A DNA stretch of 64,000 nucleotides, taken from the NCBI GenBank assembly GCA_035342095.1, contig DAOQWL010000021.1, positions 7,287 through 71,286 on the forward strand. Direction: 5' to 3'. Shown here piece after piece: positions 54,110 through 62,983 of the stretch (positions are counted from its first letter, which is position 1; every line of letters begins with the position of its first letter). The stretch is from PLanc-01 sp035342095. GTDB lineage: Bacteria > Planctomycetota > Phycisphaerae > Sedimentisphaerales > Anaerobacaceae. The translations under genes were made by a program, and so were the position numbers. The notes under the pieces were generated by a model, which saw nothing but the letters and a program-made list of their open reading frames with translations, made no database searches and was not told the DNA's origin.

Positions 54110-54664
54110 CTATCGCCGGCTGTACTTCCCCATCAACTGGCCTTCCGCGAGGATGTGCCCCTTCATGGCCTTGACCAGGTCGGCTTTCCTCGTAGTGCCG
54201 GGCAGATCGAGCGTCACGTCCAGCGCGTAGACCTTGAAGTAGTACCGGTGCGTTCCGCTGGGTGGGCACGGGCCGCCGTAGCCTGGACGCCCGAAGTCGG
54301 AAATGCCCTGGCGCGAGCCGTCGGGTAACCGGGGTTTCGTGGGCACACCTTCCGCCAGTTCGCGAACTGTGGGCGGGATGTTCCACATCACCCAGTGAAC
54401 CCATGTCCCGACCGGGGCGTCGGGGTCATCGCTGATCACTGCGATACTCTTGGTCCCCTCGGGCACGCCCGTCCACGTCAACGGGATGGACAGATCGTTC
54501 CCGTCACAGGTGTACTTGGGCGGGATCATGCCCCCTTCCTGGAATGCTGAGCTGCTGACGGAGATTTTCATATCCCGGCTCCTTTCCTCGCTGGACCCAT
54601 TGTCCTTCTTGCAGCCGCAGGTCGCAATGGCCAGTGCGGCCACGACCAGAAGAGTCCTCGACAT
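54110..54664 (-). CDS. PEBP/YbhB-family lipoprotein (Raf-kinase-inhibitor-like)
   Basis: 184 aa from the ATG at 54664. A lipoprotein signal (LLVVAALAIATCGC) is followed by the phosphatidylethanolamine-binding-protein fold: MIPPKYTCDGNDLSIPLTW, the ligand-site sequence DDPDAPVGTWVHWVMWNIP and GPCPPSGTHRYYFKVYALD. The role of bacterial members is unsettled; an envelope location is indicated by the lipobox. It converges on the polyferredoxin operon and is separate from it. Confidence 0.9.
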   Translation of the reverse strand: MSRTLLVVAALAIATCGCKKDNGSSEERSRDMKISVSSSAFQEGGMIPPKYTCDGNDLSIPLTWTGVPEGTKSIAVISDDPDAPVGTWVHWVMWNIPPTVRELAEGVPTKPRLPDGSRQGISDFGRPGYGGPCPPSGTHRYYFKVYALDVTLDLPGTTRKADLVKAMKGHILAEGQLMGKYSRR

Positions 54665-54798
54665 AGGCCGTCCTTCCAGTTGCTCGTCATCCTTCATGCT
54701 CCCCATAGAATAAAAGCCAACGGCCCCCGTGGCAATCCTGCCGGCCGATGGGATCATATGTTGTTCATGCCTTCACAATTTGGGCGAGCGATGTCTGT

Positions 54799-56049
54799 CT
54801 ATCGTCCCAGGAACAACGGGCAGATGTGCCGCTCGTAGAGGTTGGCGGTGACGTTCTCGGCAATGATGGGTTTGTATTGCTCAAGGGCCGCCAGGAAACG
54901 CGGGCCCATCTGGGCCGCGACCTTGTAGCCCACGTGCAGGAGTTGGCGGACATGGGGATTGTACTGAGGGCAGGCCGGATCGTGACGCAGCGCGGAGGCG
55001 AACTGATCGCTGGTCCACTTCCCGACCTCGTCGGGGGCGGGGAGCTTCTTCGCGTCGATGTCGATCACCGTCGCGTAAGGGCCACAGAGCTCAGCCATGC
55101 GGCCAAGCGACTTGACGTAGACCTCTTTGGCGATGGCGAGACCGTCGCCTCCGGCGCAGGCCAGGCCAATCAGCTCCTCGAGCCAGGTGGTGCCGGCGGT
55201 CTTGAGATGCAGCCCGGCGTCGAATCTCCGGATCGCGGCGCCGAGGGCCTTGTAGATCGAGAACTTGTCGCTGCCCGAATGGACACTGAGCTTGAGCGTG
55301 TGCGGCAGGTGGAATCGGTCTGCGGCGAAACGGATCACCGCCAGGTCCCGCTCGAACTCGGCGGCGAACTGCTTCACGTCGCCGACGTAATCGACACCCT
55401 TGTTGAACCGGCCGCTGAACTTGGGCGCGATCGTCTCGGCGGGGATGCCCTCGTCCGCAATCGCAGCCAGGATCACGAGCAGCTCGACCGGCGTCTGCGC
55501 CGTATCTGTTTCATCCATCGACACTTCCGTCACGAATGTGCCCGGACCTCTGCGGGCTTCCACGTGACGGAAGATCTCGCCTGCCTGCTGGATGGCGAAA
55601 AGGTACTTGTCCAGGATGGACCGCAGGCGGGATTCGTCGATCTCGACCGGCTCGGGAATCCCGTCCATGCGATGCTTGCCGAGCAGGGCGCTGTGCTGGG
55701 CGACAAATGACTCCAGTTCGGCCGGCTGGGCGGGCTTGCCGACGAAATCGGCCACGTCCAGCGTGAAGAAGTCGCTCGCTTCGATAAATGCGTCCACGTT
55801 GGCCAGGCTGATGTGGTCGGCGTCAATGAAGTAAGGTCCCTTCCAGTTGCATGTGGCCACCGCGGCATCTGCCTCTCGGCGAACGTCAGCGGGCTTCGTT
55901 CCGATGATGCCGTGCTCGCGATTCGATTTGTTCCAGACGGGTGTGATATCGATCCCGCGGCGCTTCGCCTGGAGCAAGGCGGCCAACTGTGCTGCACCCT
56001 GGTGGCCAAAGCGATCCCCGATTCCAACCGAGTACCTGGCGAGATTCAT
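54799..56049 (-). CDS. uxaE: Tagaturonate epimerase family protein (UxaE-like)
   Basis: 416 aa, cytoplasmic. It begins LARYSVGIGDRFGHQGAAQL and contains PVWNKSNREHGIIGTKP, the family start as I recall it, with later PYFIDADHISLANV, LKLSVHSGSDKFSIY and LHLKTAGTTWLEEL (a sugar-isomerase-like barrel with candidate metal-binding Asp/His/Glu). UxaE interconverts D-tagaturonate and D-fructuronate in galacturonate catabolism, which fits a pectin or uronate diet. No other uronate genes are adjacent, so the exact substrate is inferred. Confidence 0.75.
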   Translation of the reverse strand: MNLARYSVGIGDRFGHQGAAQLAALLQAKRRGIDITPVWNKSNREHGIIGTKPADVRREADAAVATCNWKGPYFIDADHISLANVDAFIEASDFFTLDVADFVGKPAQPAELESFVAQHSALLGKHRMDGIPEPVEIDESRLRSILDKYLFAIQQAGEIFRHVEARRGPGTFVTEVSMDETDTAQTPVELLVILAAIADEGIPAETIAPKFSGRFNKGVDYVGDVKQFAAEFERDLAVIRFAADRFHLPHTLKLSVHSGSDKFSIYKALGAAIRRFDAGLHLKTAGTTWLEELIGLACAGGDGLAIAKEVYVKSLGRMAELCGPYATVIDIDAKKLPAPDEVGKWTSDQFASALRHDPACPQYNPHVRQLLHVGYKVAAQMGPRFLAALEQYKPIIAENVTANLYERHICPLFLGR

Positions 56050-56079
56050 CTGTCGTCTCCGAGGGCAGAAGCCGGAAAC

Positions 56080-56113
56080 AAAAAACCCCGCAGCGCATCC
56101 TTTCGCTACGGGG
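56080..56113 (-). terminator. Intrinsic terminator after the TPR lipoprotein gene
   Basis: CCCCGcAGCG (56086-56095) pairs with CGCTaCGGGG (56104-56113) with one internal mismatch and an 8-base loop. On the minus strand the stem is followed by six T. It lies about 95 bases past the stop at 56208. Confidence 0.75.
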
Positions 56114-56207
56114 CAACGAAAAAGCAGTCAAATCCTTGGTTCAGCGTGTGAAGATGGGCAAATGAGCGGCACGTCGGCATTCTGCCAAGCCCACCTCACA
56201 GTCTTTG

Positions 56208-56903
56208 TCACTTCGGTCTTGTCGTCATCGGCTCCGGCGCGAGCGGCGATTCCACCACGACGCCCAGCCGTCCCAGCGCGCCGGCGACATCCGGCTGGCG
56301 GGGGTCCAACTCAAAACTCCGCATCAGATATTGCTTGGCCTGGGCCTGATCGCCCTTGCTGACGTAATAGAAACCGATCTGCCGGTTGGCCTCGGGCGAG
56401 TCCGGGGCGCCATCCACCGCCTGTCGATAGCATCGCAAGGCGTAGACGTCCAAACCCACCTGCTCAAACTCCCATCCGAGGCGCAACATCTCGGTCACAC
56501 CTCCCGCAGCGGCCTGGCGGATATACCCGTTGGCGTACTGCTCGGCATCGGCCGTCTGGCCACGGTCGACGAACAGCTTGACCTTGCCCGCCTGGGCGGG
56601 TTTGTATGCCGGGTCGAAACTGATCGCCAGGTCATAGTGGAAGCGCGCCTTGAGCCAGACCTGAGACTTGTGATACAGGCGGGCCAGTTCGTAGTGTACC
56701 ACCGGATTCTCGTACTTCGCATCGAGCTGAGCCAGCAACTGAGCTTCCGTCGGATCGGACAATACCGCAGATGCGGCGCCGGTGGGCCTGGCCGGACGGG
56801 CCTGCTGTTCACATCCCCAAGAAGCAAACAGAGCAACACCCCAAAGCACATGCAGCAGAGTTCGTCTTACCACTGACTTTGTGCTCCTTTGTCTGCCTGT
56901 CAT
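56208..56903 (-). CDS. TPR lipoprotein
   Basis: 231 aa. The ATG at 56903 has a strong ribosome site, GGGAGGCG. A lipoprotein signal (LLHVLWGVALFASWGC) is followed by about four TPR-type helix pairs (VVHYELARLYHKSQVWLKAR, FHYDLAISFDPAYKPA, LDVYALRCYRQAVDGAPDSP, GFYYVSKGDQAQAKQYLMRS). Likely an envelope protein-interaction scaffold; partner unknown. Divergent from the sigma-factor gene downstream, with its own terminator. Confidence 0.82.
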   Translation of the reverse strand: MTGRQRSTKSVVRRTLLHVLWGVALFASWGCEQQARPARPTGAASAVLSDPTEAQLLAQLDAKYENPVVHYELARLYHKSQVWLKARFHYDLAISFDPAYKPAQAGKVKLFVDRGQTADAEQYANGYIRQAAAGGVTEMLRLGWEFEQVGLDVYALRCYRQAVDGAPDSPEANRQIGFYYVSKGDQAQAKQYLMRSFELDPRQPDVAGALGRLGVVVESPLAPEPMTTRPK

Positions 56904-57190
56904 TCAACGCCTCCCTAAGATCCCACGTTTTGCCTGTGCAAAAACACCGCCATGGGACTGACGCGAGTATTCTGCCAGCGCCCTTGTTCGAATGCAAGGA
57001 AAAAAACGAGCGGGACGCAAAGAAACTTGCAGTTTTCTTGGACTCAGTGACATCGGGACACCTTGTGCGCGCCCGTCGCAGCGGATGTAATAAAACAGCC
57101 GTGCGAATCGACATCTATTCGGACGAAATTCGAGGCGCGTCGAATCCGACACCCTGCGGGGAACGCACGAATTGGAACGATCGGAATCCC

Positions 57191-57733
57191 GTGAGGCCGC
57201 TCTTGCAGGTGAATGACTGGAAGACTGTTGTCGAAGGGTATGGACCCCTCGTGTGGCAGACTGCGTACCGACTGCTCGCGAACTCTGCGGACGCCGCGGA
57301 CTGTTTCCAGGAGACTTTCCTCGCAGCGCTGGAAATCTCGCGGCGCCAGCGGGTTCGGAACCTGCCCGGCCTGCTGACTCGACTGGCCACGACGAGGGCA
57401 ATCGACCGCCTGCGCCAGCGGATTCGCCGGGATCGCCATGAGACGAACGCCTGCGATCCGGGACCCGGCGCCGAGGTTGCCGATCCGCTCGAGCAGCTCG
57501 ATGCCCAGGATCGCGCACAGCGCCTGCGATCCGCCATCGGACAACTGTCTTCGCAAGAAGCTAACGTGTTTTGCCTGAGGTACTTGAACGAAATGAGCTA
57601 CCTGGAAATCGCGCGAGAGTTGAAGATCGGAGTCAGCGCGGTCGGCGTGTCGCTGCACCGCGCCAAGGCTCGCCTTCGCGAGCTTCTGACCGCGACGGAT
57701 GTGAAAGACGAGGTGTCCCATGAAGCCAAATGA
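57191..57733 (+). CDS. ECF sigma-70 factor
   Basis: 180 aa from a GTG at 57191; a GTG at 57209 is an alternative, and the upstream frame to 56771 has no conserved sequence. Region 2 is YGPLVWQTAYRLLANSADAA and DCFQETFLAALEI; region 4 is AIGQLSSQEANVFCLRYLNE and EIARELKIGVSAVGVSLHRA. It overlaps the next gene by 14 bases and heads a four-gene set (57191-60286). Confidence 0.9.
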   Translation: MRPLLQVNDWKTVVEGYGPLVWQTAYRLLANSADAADCFQETFLAALEISRRQRVRNLPGLLTRLATTRAIDRLRQRIRRDRHETNACDPGPGAEVADPLEQLDAQDRAQRLRSAIGQLSSQEANVFCLRYLNEMSYLEIARELKIGVSAVGVSLHRAKARLRELLTATDVKDEVSHEAK

Positions 57734-58448
57734 AGACAACGGCATTCTGAGCGAAGCTGTCGAGCGGCTGAAGCGAGATGCGCTTTCGCAGCAGGTTCCG
57801 AAGGCAGTGGTCGAGGAGACTGTTCGACGACTTGCCGATGCCCAAGCGGACGAGGTCAACCCGACGGACGCCAGACAGATCCCCATCGGCAGGGCGGTCC
57901 GGCTGGTCCTGGCGTCCGCGGCACTGATTGCAGTGGGCTGTATAATAGGAAGGTTGTCCAAGCCAGCGTCTGTAAATATAGATAAACTATGTGAAGCACT
58001 GGTGCCCTCTGTGGCAGCCTCCATCGAGCCGGCACTCCGCGCCAGGGTGGTCGACGACATCGAGCAGCGATACCAGCTCGCGCTGGCCGCGACCTATGTC
58101 AAGGTGAAAGAAGAACTTACCGAGCAGTATCGTGACGAGCTGAACCGCCGGGCGATCCAGACGCTGGCGGCCTCGAACGCAACGACGAACCGCCGGCTGG
58201 CCCAGTTGGTCGAGAGCATCGACACCGCCCAAACGGAGGACCTGAACCGAATTGCACAGGCACTGTCCGAAATTGAGCGTAAACGTATTCAGGACAAAGC
58301 ACAATTCGCCGAGGGCATGTACAGACTGGCGGGTCGGACCGAAGAGACGCGTCGATTTGTCCGATTGCTCGTCGATGTCCTTCCGGAGAACCTCGACGAA
58401 CAGCGTGACCAATCCATCGAGAACCCCAATGAAAGGACTGATCCATGA
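57720..58448 (+). CDS. Single-pass membrane protein with extracytoplasmic coiled coil, putative anti-sigma
   Basis: 242 aa. An ~50-residue cytoplasmic head without a zinc finger (LSEAVERLKRDALSQQVP) is followed by one helix (AVRLVLASAALIAVGCIIG) and then a long charged alpha-helical region (about 95-225: DDIEQRYQLALAATYVKVKE, NRRLAQLVESIDTAQTEDLN). Its 14-base overlap with an ECF sigma gene and its topology suggest a membrane-bound regulator of that sigma; no known anti-sigma domain is visible. It overlaps the next gene by 4 bases. Confidence 0.65.
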   Translation: MKPNEDNGILSEAVERLKRDALSQQVPKAVVEETVRRLADAQADEVNPTDARQIPIGRAVRLVLASAALIAVGCIIGRLSKPASVNIDKLCEALVPSVAASIEPALRARVVDDIEQRYQLALAATYVKVKEELTEQYRDELNRRAIQTLAASNATTNRRLAQLVESIDTAQTEDLNRIAQALSEIERKRIQDKAQFAEGMYRLAGRTEETRRFVRLLVDVLPENLDEQRDQSIENPNERTDP

Positions 58449-59302
58449 CCCATTCACATAAGACCAGCATCCGCTTGACCTTATTGATGGTTGTTGCCCT
58501 TGCGGCGGGGCGCGGCTCTGCCCAGAGCAACGTGATCGCTGCGTCCGGCACTTCCACGGTTCCCGGCGCGGGTCGGAGTACCGGCATCGCGTTCCTCTCG
58601 GCAGGTCGCGGCTGGATCGCGGAGCCAGCGATGGTGATTCCCGCCACAGAAGAGATGGACGCCCAGACGGCGGCCCAGCTCATTGAGGACCTGAGCATCA
58701 TGGGTCGCATCATCGAGAGGAGCATGGCGAACTCGACCGAATCTACAGACTCAGACGCGCTGAACCTGTATCGGCGGATGCAGTTCGACGCGTGGGGCGC
58801 CGGCGGATCTGCCTTCTTCTCCTCTCCGGGTCGCGCTCGGCCGCTGTACGTCGCCGGCTATGGGGCACTGTTCTTCGTCCGAGTGGACTTCCCGTTGCTG
58901 TCTCCGCCCCAGACTGCCGAGAAGGAGCCTGCCAAGGATGAAAGCGATGTCGTCTGGGCCGAGACCAGACGATCCATCCTTGAGCCCGAGACGAGCAGGG
59001 CGCCAGGCCCCCGGGACGACGAGACCGCGGTGCCCTACAACCGCGCGAGGGTCGATGCACTCAAGAGCGCCCTGACCACAACGATGAAGCACGCCAGGAA
59101 TATCCGAGGACTTGACGCGGATGAGTGGCTGACAATCGTGGTCCAGGGGACCGCCGGGCGCACCGAGGCATCGGCAACCACGACGATAGGAAACGGCAGC
59201 ACCCTGACCCTTCGCGTGAAGAAGTCCGACGCTGATCTGTACGCCAAGGGGCAACTCGCTCCAACGCAGTTCGAACAACGTCTGCAAGTCGTTTCTTACT
59301 GA
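58445..59302 (+). CDS. Secreted protein of unknown function, paralog A
   Basis: 285 aa with signal peptide (LTLLMVVALAAGRGSAQS). Domain marks: VIPATEEMDAQTAAQLIEDL, then YVAGYGALFFVRVDFPL, VPYNRARVDALKSALTTTM, and the C-terminus LRVKKSDADLYAKGQLAPTQ. The downstream protein shares this order and these motifs, so the two are tandem paralogs. The family is not recognised; it is coupled by ATGA overlap to the sigma/regulator pair and is likely part of the output or sensing of that sigma. Confidence 0.65.
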   Translation: MTHSHKTSIRLTLLMVVALAAGRGSAQSNVIAASGTSTVPGAGRSTGIAFLSAGRGWIAEPAMVIPATEEMDAQTAAQLIEDLSIMGRIIERSMANSTESTDSDALNLYRRMQFDAWGAGGSAFFSSPGRARPLYVAGYGALFFVRVDFPLLSPPQTAEKEPAKDESDVVWAETRRSILEPETSRAPGPRDDETAVPYNRARVDALKSALTTTMKHARNIRGLDADEWLTIVVQGTAGRTEASATTTIGNGSTLTLRVKKSDADLYAKGQLAPTQFEQRLQVVSY

Positions 59303-59335
59303 CCACTTAGCAGTCTGAAATGCAGGAGAAGAACC

Positions 59336-60286
59336 ATGATGACATTCATTCCAGCAGCTATCGCGATGCTCACGCTGACCAATGCTTCGGGATCATCCGC
59401 GCCTGCGGCTGCGTTCACCTCAGCGCCCACCCGGTCCGTTTCCACCAACCGAGCAGACGCCGAGATGTCGTCGCTTCTGCGAGCCCTGAGCGCCAGAACG
59501 TCCGCTGGGAACCGCTGGGCGGAGATCTCGCAGAGGGTTTTTGTCGTGCCCACGCCGGACTCGTCTCGCGAAAACCTCGCTCAGGTCGCCGAGGACGTGG
59601 TGGTAATGTGCCGAATCATTGACAAGGCCATCTCGCCGAGTGTGGGGACAATGGACCCAGCGGGCATGTATGATCCCTACGTGACGGGAGTGTTCGAGAG
59701 GTACGCGCAGACCCAGGGACTCTACCTCGACGGGTATGGCGTCCTGTTCTTCATCGAGGTGGATTTCCTGCTGGTCCGGCCGGCACACGAGCAGGAGCAG
59801 CCCGAGACGGAGCCGGCAGGCGACGCCGTCTGGTCGCAGACCAGGGACGAGCTCAATGGCGCTCCACAGCAGCAGCCGGATACTCGCGCTGTTGCGTACA
59901 ACGCGCAGAAGGTCGAGAACCTCAAGAGTGCTCTGGTCAGAACGCTTCGCCACGCGTCGAACCTCCGCGTCCGCGGAGCCCAGGACCGTATTGCCGTGGT
60001 TATCACAAGTCGCTGTCGGAACAGCGGTTCTGTCTACACGACAACGCCGACACAGTCTCTGTCTCGCGCCTGGGGAGGCACGCCGTCCGCTGCGTCAACG
60101 GATATGCTGGTCCTTCAGACAACCAAGTCCGATGTAGACACCTTCGCGAAGGGCGATCTGACGGTGGAGCAGTTCACCGAGAAAGTCCAAGTCCTGACGT
60201 CCTGGACGGGCGCAGCCGGGCAACCGTTGACATCCACGGGCATCGCATTGCCCAACAGTGGACCGTCAGGCGGCACCCGACGATAG
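59336..60286 (+). CDS. Secreted protein of unknown function, paralog B
   Basis: 316 aa; AGGAG precedes the ATG at 59336. A short signal (FIPAAIAMLTLTNASGSSA) is followed by the same architecture as paralog A: ENLAQVAEDVVVMCRIIDKA, YLDGYGVLFFIEVDFLLV, VAYNAQKVENLKSALVRTL and LQTTKSDVDTFAKGDLTVEQ. It is diverged but clearly homologous. Last gene of the 57191-60286 set. The 225 bases that follow to 60511 show no gene or clear motif. Confidence 0.65.
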   Translation: MMTFIPAAIAMLTLTNASGSSAPAAAFTSAPTRSVSTNRADAEMSSLLRALSARTSAGNRWAEISQRVFVVPTPDSSRENLAQVAEDVVVMCRIIDKAISPSVGTMDPAGMYDPYVTGVFERYAQTQGLYLDGYGVLFFIEVDFLLVRPAHEQEQPETEPAGDAVWSQTRDELNGAPQQQPDTRAVAYNAQKVENLKSALVRTLRHASNLRVRGAQDRIAVVITSRCRNSGSVYTTTPTQSLSRAWGGTPSAASTDMLVLQTTKSDVDTFAKGDLTVEQFTEKVQVLTSWTGAAGQPLTSTGIALPNSGPSGGTRR

Positions 60287-60511
60287 CGGCGTCCGAACAG
60301 ATACAGGCGTGCGCGGGACCGGCAGAAGGGGACGAAGTGTCTGGACGCTTCCGCCTGCCCGATCGCGGGCAACGCTGCGGTCGGTAGAATGCGAGACGAC
60401 AGTTTTTTTCCCGTAATGCTCGCACGGGCGGGCCCTCTATGGAGGTAGAGATCTCACGGCTGCGCAGCCGGGCCTTGAATTCGAGGAACTGTTTGTTAAG
60501 GCGGTCCAGAG

Positions 60512-61009
60512 TTGTCCGACAGTCGATTCGAAGAACTGGTGAACACCCATGGCCGGGACGTGCTGAACGTCGCCTTGCGGGTCCTGCGCGATGCGGACCT
60601 GGCGAAGGACGTCTATCAGGAGGTCTTTCTGGCCATCTGGCGGCGCTGGGACCGGTACACCGGCTCCAGGAACTGGGGCGCGTACTTGTACCGGGTGACC
60701 GTGCGGAAGGCACTGGAGCTGGCCCGGGCCAGGCGGCTGGTGCCCGCGTCCATCGAGGAGTGTGACCTTCCAGGCGTCGGAGCGAATCCCGACGCGGGTC
60801 TGCAGCTCGATGAGATCCAGCAGAGACTCACCCAGTCTTTGGCCAGGCTGCCGAAGCAACAGGCCGAGGTATTCATCCTCTCGCGGATCGAGGGCCTGGA
60901 CCATGGCGCGATCGCCGAGATCCTGGGTTGTTCGCGGAACAGCGTTCGTGTGTCGTTGCATCGAGCCGTCAAGGAGCTGGCTCGTGCGATGAGCGAGTAT
61001 CGCAGTTGA
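60512..61009 (+). CDS. ECF sigma-70 factor (intact paralog of the decayed copy at 26892)
   Basis: 165 aa from a TTG at 60512. Region 2 is FEELVNTHGRDVLNVALRVL and EVFLAIWRRWDRYTG; the linker is ordinary (RARRLVPASIEECDLPGVGA); region 4 is LARLPKQQAEVFILSRIEGL and AIAEILGCSRNSVRVSLHRA. It aligns end to end with the broken sigma at 26892-27353, which has a repeat in the same linker. The anti-sigma gene starts 16 bases later. Confidence 0.92.
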   Translation: MSDSRFEELVNTHGRDVLNVALRVLRDADLAKDVYQEVFLAIWRRWDRYTGSRNWGAYLYRVTVRKALELARARRLVPASIEECDLPGVGANPDAGLQLDEIQQRLTQSLARLPKQQAEVFILSRIEGLDHGAIAEILGCSRNSVRVSLHRAVKELARAMSEYRS

Positions 61010-61025
61010 ATCCGACAGGTGAATC

Positions 61026-62690
61026 ATGAAGAACCATGAGTCCATGAGAAACCAGCTTGTGAGCCTGGCGATCGGGGAATTGTCCGAGCGAGAGCGGTCC
61101 GAGGTTCGTGCCCATGTGAACGGGTGCGATCTGTGCCGAGCCGAGCTCAAGCAGATCGAGCAGTTGCTCGATTGCGCCGATCGCCGCAAGGGCCTGTCGG
61201 CGGATGAGTCGCTGCACGAGTCGGTTCGCGATGGCCTGTTTACCGCGGCAGGCAAAGAGAAGGAATCAGACACAACGACCCCGCCCAGCATTCGGCGGGT
61301 CTTTGCAGGGAGCAGAACCATGAAAAGCTCGATTGTGAAACTCGCTCTGGCGGCGGCTGCGGTGATCGCCGTCGCATACTTCGGTCTATCCACGCTTCCC
61401 TCTGCGAATGACGGCGGCTACAGCTTGCTGGCGAAGGCCTGCGCCGCGGAGGAGAGGCTCTTCGCCGGGACGCAAATCGTCCACATCCAGAATGAGATCA
61501 TCGTGTGTGCGTCCAGCGCGGGGACGGAGAAAGCGACCGAGGCCGACTACGTCTGGCTGCCGATGTGTTCGGTGAAGGCCGACGGCCAATTGCAGGTCAA
61601 TCAGTTGAAGCTCTCTGCAGCGCCGGAATCCTACGTCGTGACGGACCATTCGTGGTACGATCCCACGACCGGGCGATTCAGTCGAGTCCTCAAGGCCGGC
61701 GGCGCAGTCGTCTCTGCGAATTCCTGGGATGGCGGCTTCGTGTACCATGCCGGCGCGGGGGCCGATGGCGTCGTTCGGGTGACGAAGGAACCCGCGGCGG
61801 AACAGTTCAAGCCGCCCGAGAGCCCGGCCGCGTATCTCGGTCTCGCGGCGGGCCTGAAGACCGCCCTGGCGCGGGACGACCGCGCGGTGCAGAGCGTCGA
61901 AGAAGGCGTACTGGCCGACGGTCGGTCCGTCCACATCTACAAGGTCGGCACGCCCGATCCGAGCGGGCAACTGCCCGGCTACTGGCTGTTCAAGGTGCGG
62001 GACGACGACTCGACCATTGCGGAGAAGGAGTTCGTCCTGGAGGGCCGCTCGCGCCTGCTGGTCCGCAGGGTCCTGACGGAGTCCGTCGAGACGCTGGCGG
62101 TCTCGTGGAGCCTGGTCGAACTCGAAGGGACTGCCGCCGGCGCCGCGCCGCAGGTGGCTATCACGCCGGACATGGTCGTGCCGAATGTCTCGGTCCGGCA
62201 CATGGTCGAGCGGGCGACGTTCCAAACCTACATCCCCTCCGCCAAGCCCGCCTGGGTCGGCGAGTTGGGGATCACGGATGCCATCGATCCCGCCACTCCC
62301 GGCACGCGGATGTTCATCATGGCCGCCCGCGCCGAGGACGGTCGGCACGTGGTCCTGGTGCAATCGCCGACCTACAACAAGATGTTCGGCCAGTTCGTAA
62401 AGCAGGGGCAGGTCGTCTATACCTCGCCGAACGGGTTCAAGGTCCACGGCGGGGGGCCGCAGAAGTGGTACTCCGGAATCCTGCTGCAAAGCGCCCAGTA
62501 CGTCGTCAAGGACCCGCCTTCGGAGGACCGCATCGGCTACATTCTCGAATCGCCCGCAGGGACCTTCCCTGCCCTCGCGATCAATGGCCTGGTGAGCGAC
62601 GCAGAGCTGCACCGCCTCGTGGACAGTCTCACCCCGGCAGCCGAGTACCTCAAGAGTCACCCGGGCAACAACCAGCAGACCCAGCCCTGA
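61026..62690 (+). CDS. Zinc-finger anti-sigma factor with large extracytoplasmic domain
   Basis: 554 aa. The cytoplasmic head has the zinc-finger anti-sigma pattern (RSEVRAHVNGCDLCRAELKQ). One membrane helix lies at about 104-122 (LALAAAAVIAVAYFGLSTL). The outer part is a beta-rich domain (FKVRDDDSTIAEKEFVLEGR) with a final segment AGTFPALAINGLVSDAELHR. It probably sequesters the sigma at 60512 and releases it on an envelope signal. The outer domain differs from that of the 21247 protein. Confidence 0.8.
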   Translation: MKNHESMRNQLVSLAIGELSERERSEVRAHVNGCDLCRAELKQIEQLLDCADRRKGLSADESLHESVRDGLFTAAGKEKESDTTTPPSIRRVFAGSRTMKSSIVKLALAAAAVIAVAYFGLSTLPSANDGGYSLLAKACAAEERLFAGTQIVHIQNEIIVCASSAGTEKATEADYVWLPMCSVKADGQLQVNQLKLSAAPESYVVTDHSWYDPTTGRFSRVLKAGGAVVSANSWDGGFVYHAGAGADGVVRVTKEPAAEQFKPPESPAAYLGLAAGLKTALARDDRAVQSVEEGVLADGRSVHIYKVGTPDPSGQLPGYWLFKVRDDDSTIAEKEFVLEGRSRLLVRRVLTESVETLAVSWSLVELEGTAAGAAPQVAITPDMVVPNVSVRHMVERATFQTYIPSAKPAWVGELGITDAIDPATPGTRMFIMAARAEDGRHVVLVQSPTYNKMFGQFVKQGQVVYTSPNGFKVHGGGPQKWYSGILLQSAQYVVKDPPSEDRIGYILESPAGTFPALAINGLVSDAELHRLVDSLTPAAEYLKSHPGNNQQTQP

Positions 62691-62736
62691 ACGACCGACC
62701 GCGTCACAACGACCGGTCCATTCTCCATCATCCGGG

Positions 62737-62777
62737 TGTGCTTGCGCTACCTGCAGTCGGCAGGTAGCGCAAGCACA
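62737..62777. terminator. Perfect 18-bp hairpin downstream of the anti-sigma gene
   Basis: TGTGCTTGCGCTACCTGC (62737-62754), loop AGTCG, then its exact reverse complement (62760-62777). It sits 46 bases after the stop at 62690. No T-run follows, so it may be a transcript-end stabiliser rather than an intrinsic terminator. Confidence 0.5.
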
Positions 62778-62983
62778 AGCTGCGAATCGGCAGACAAGTC
62801 CCCCCACTTCTCGTCCGGCCATCGCTTTATCTGCCATCTGCGTCCTGCCAAGTGTGTCCCCTATGTTCCCGCCTTCTTTCGGATTTCGAGTTTCGTGCTT
62901 CGAATTTTCCCCTCGGCCTATACGGGCGAGGGGGCTTGTGGTGTATTAGAGGGCGATATGAGGGCTCTCACAGGTACACCCGG

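Noticed and set aside
56771..57190. Upstream extension of the sigma factor at 57191
   Set aside because: It crosses the start of the divergent lipoprotein gene and shows no sigma-like sequence.
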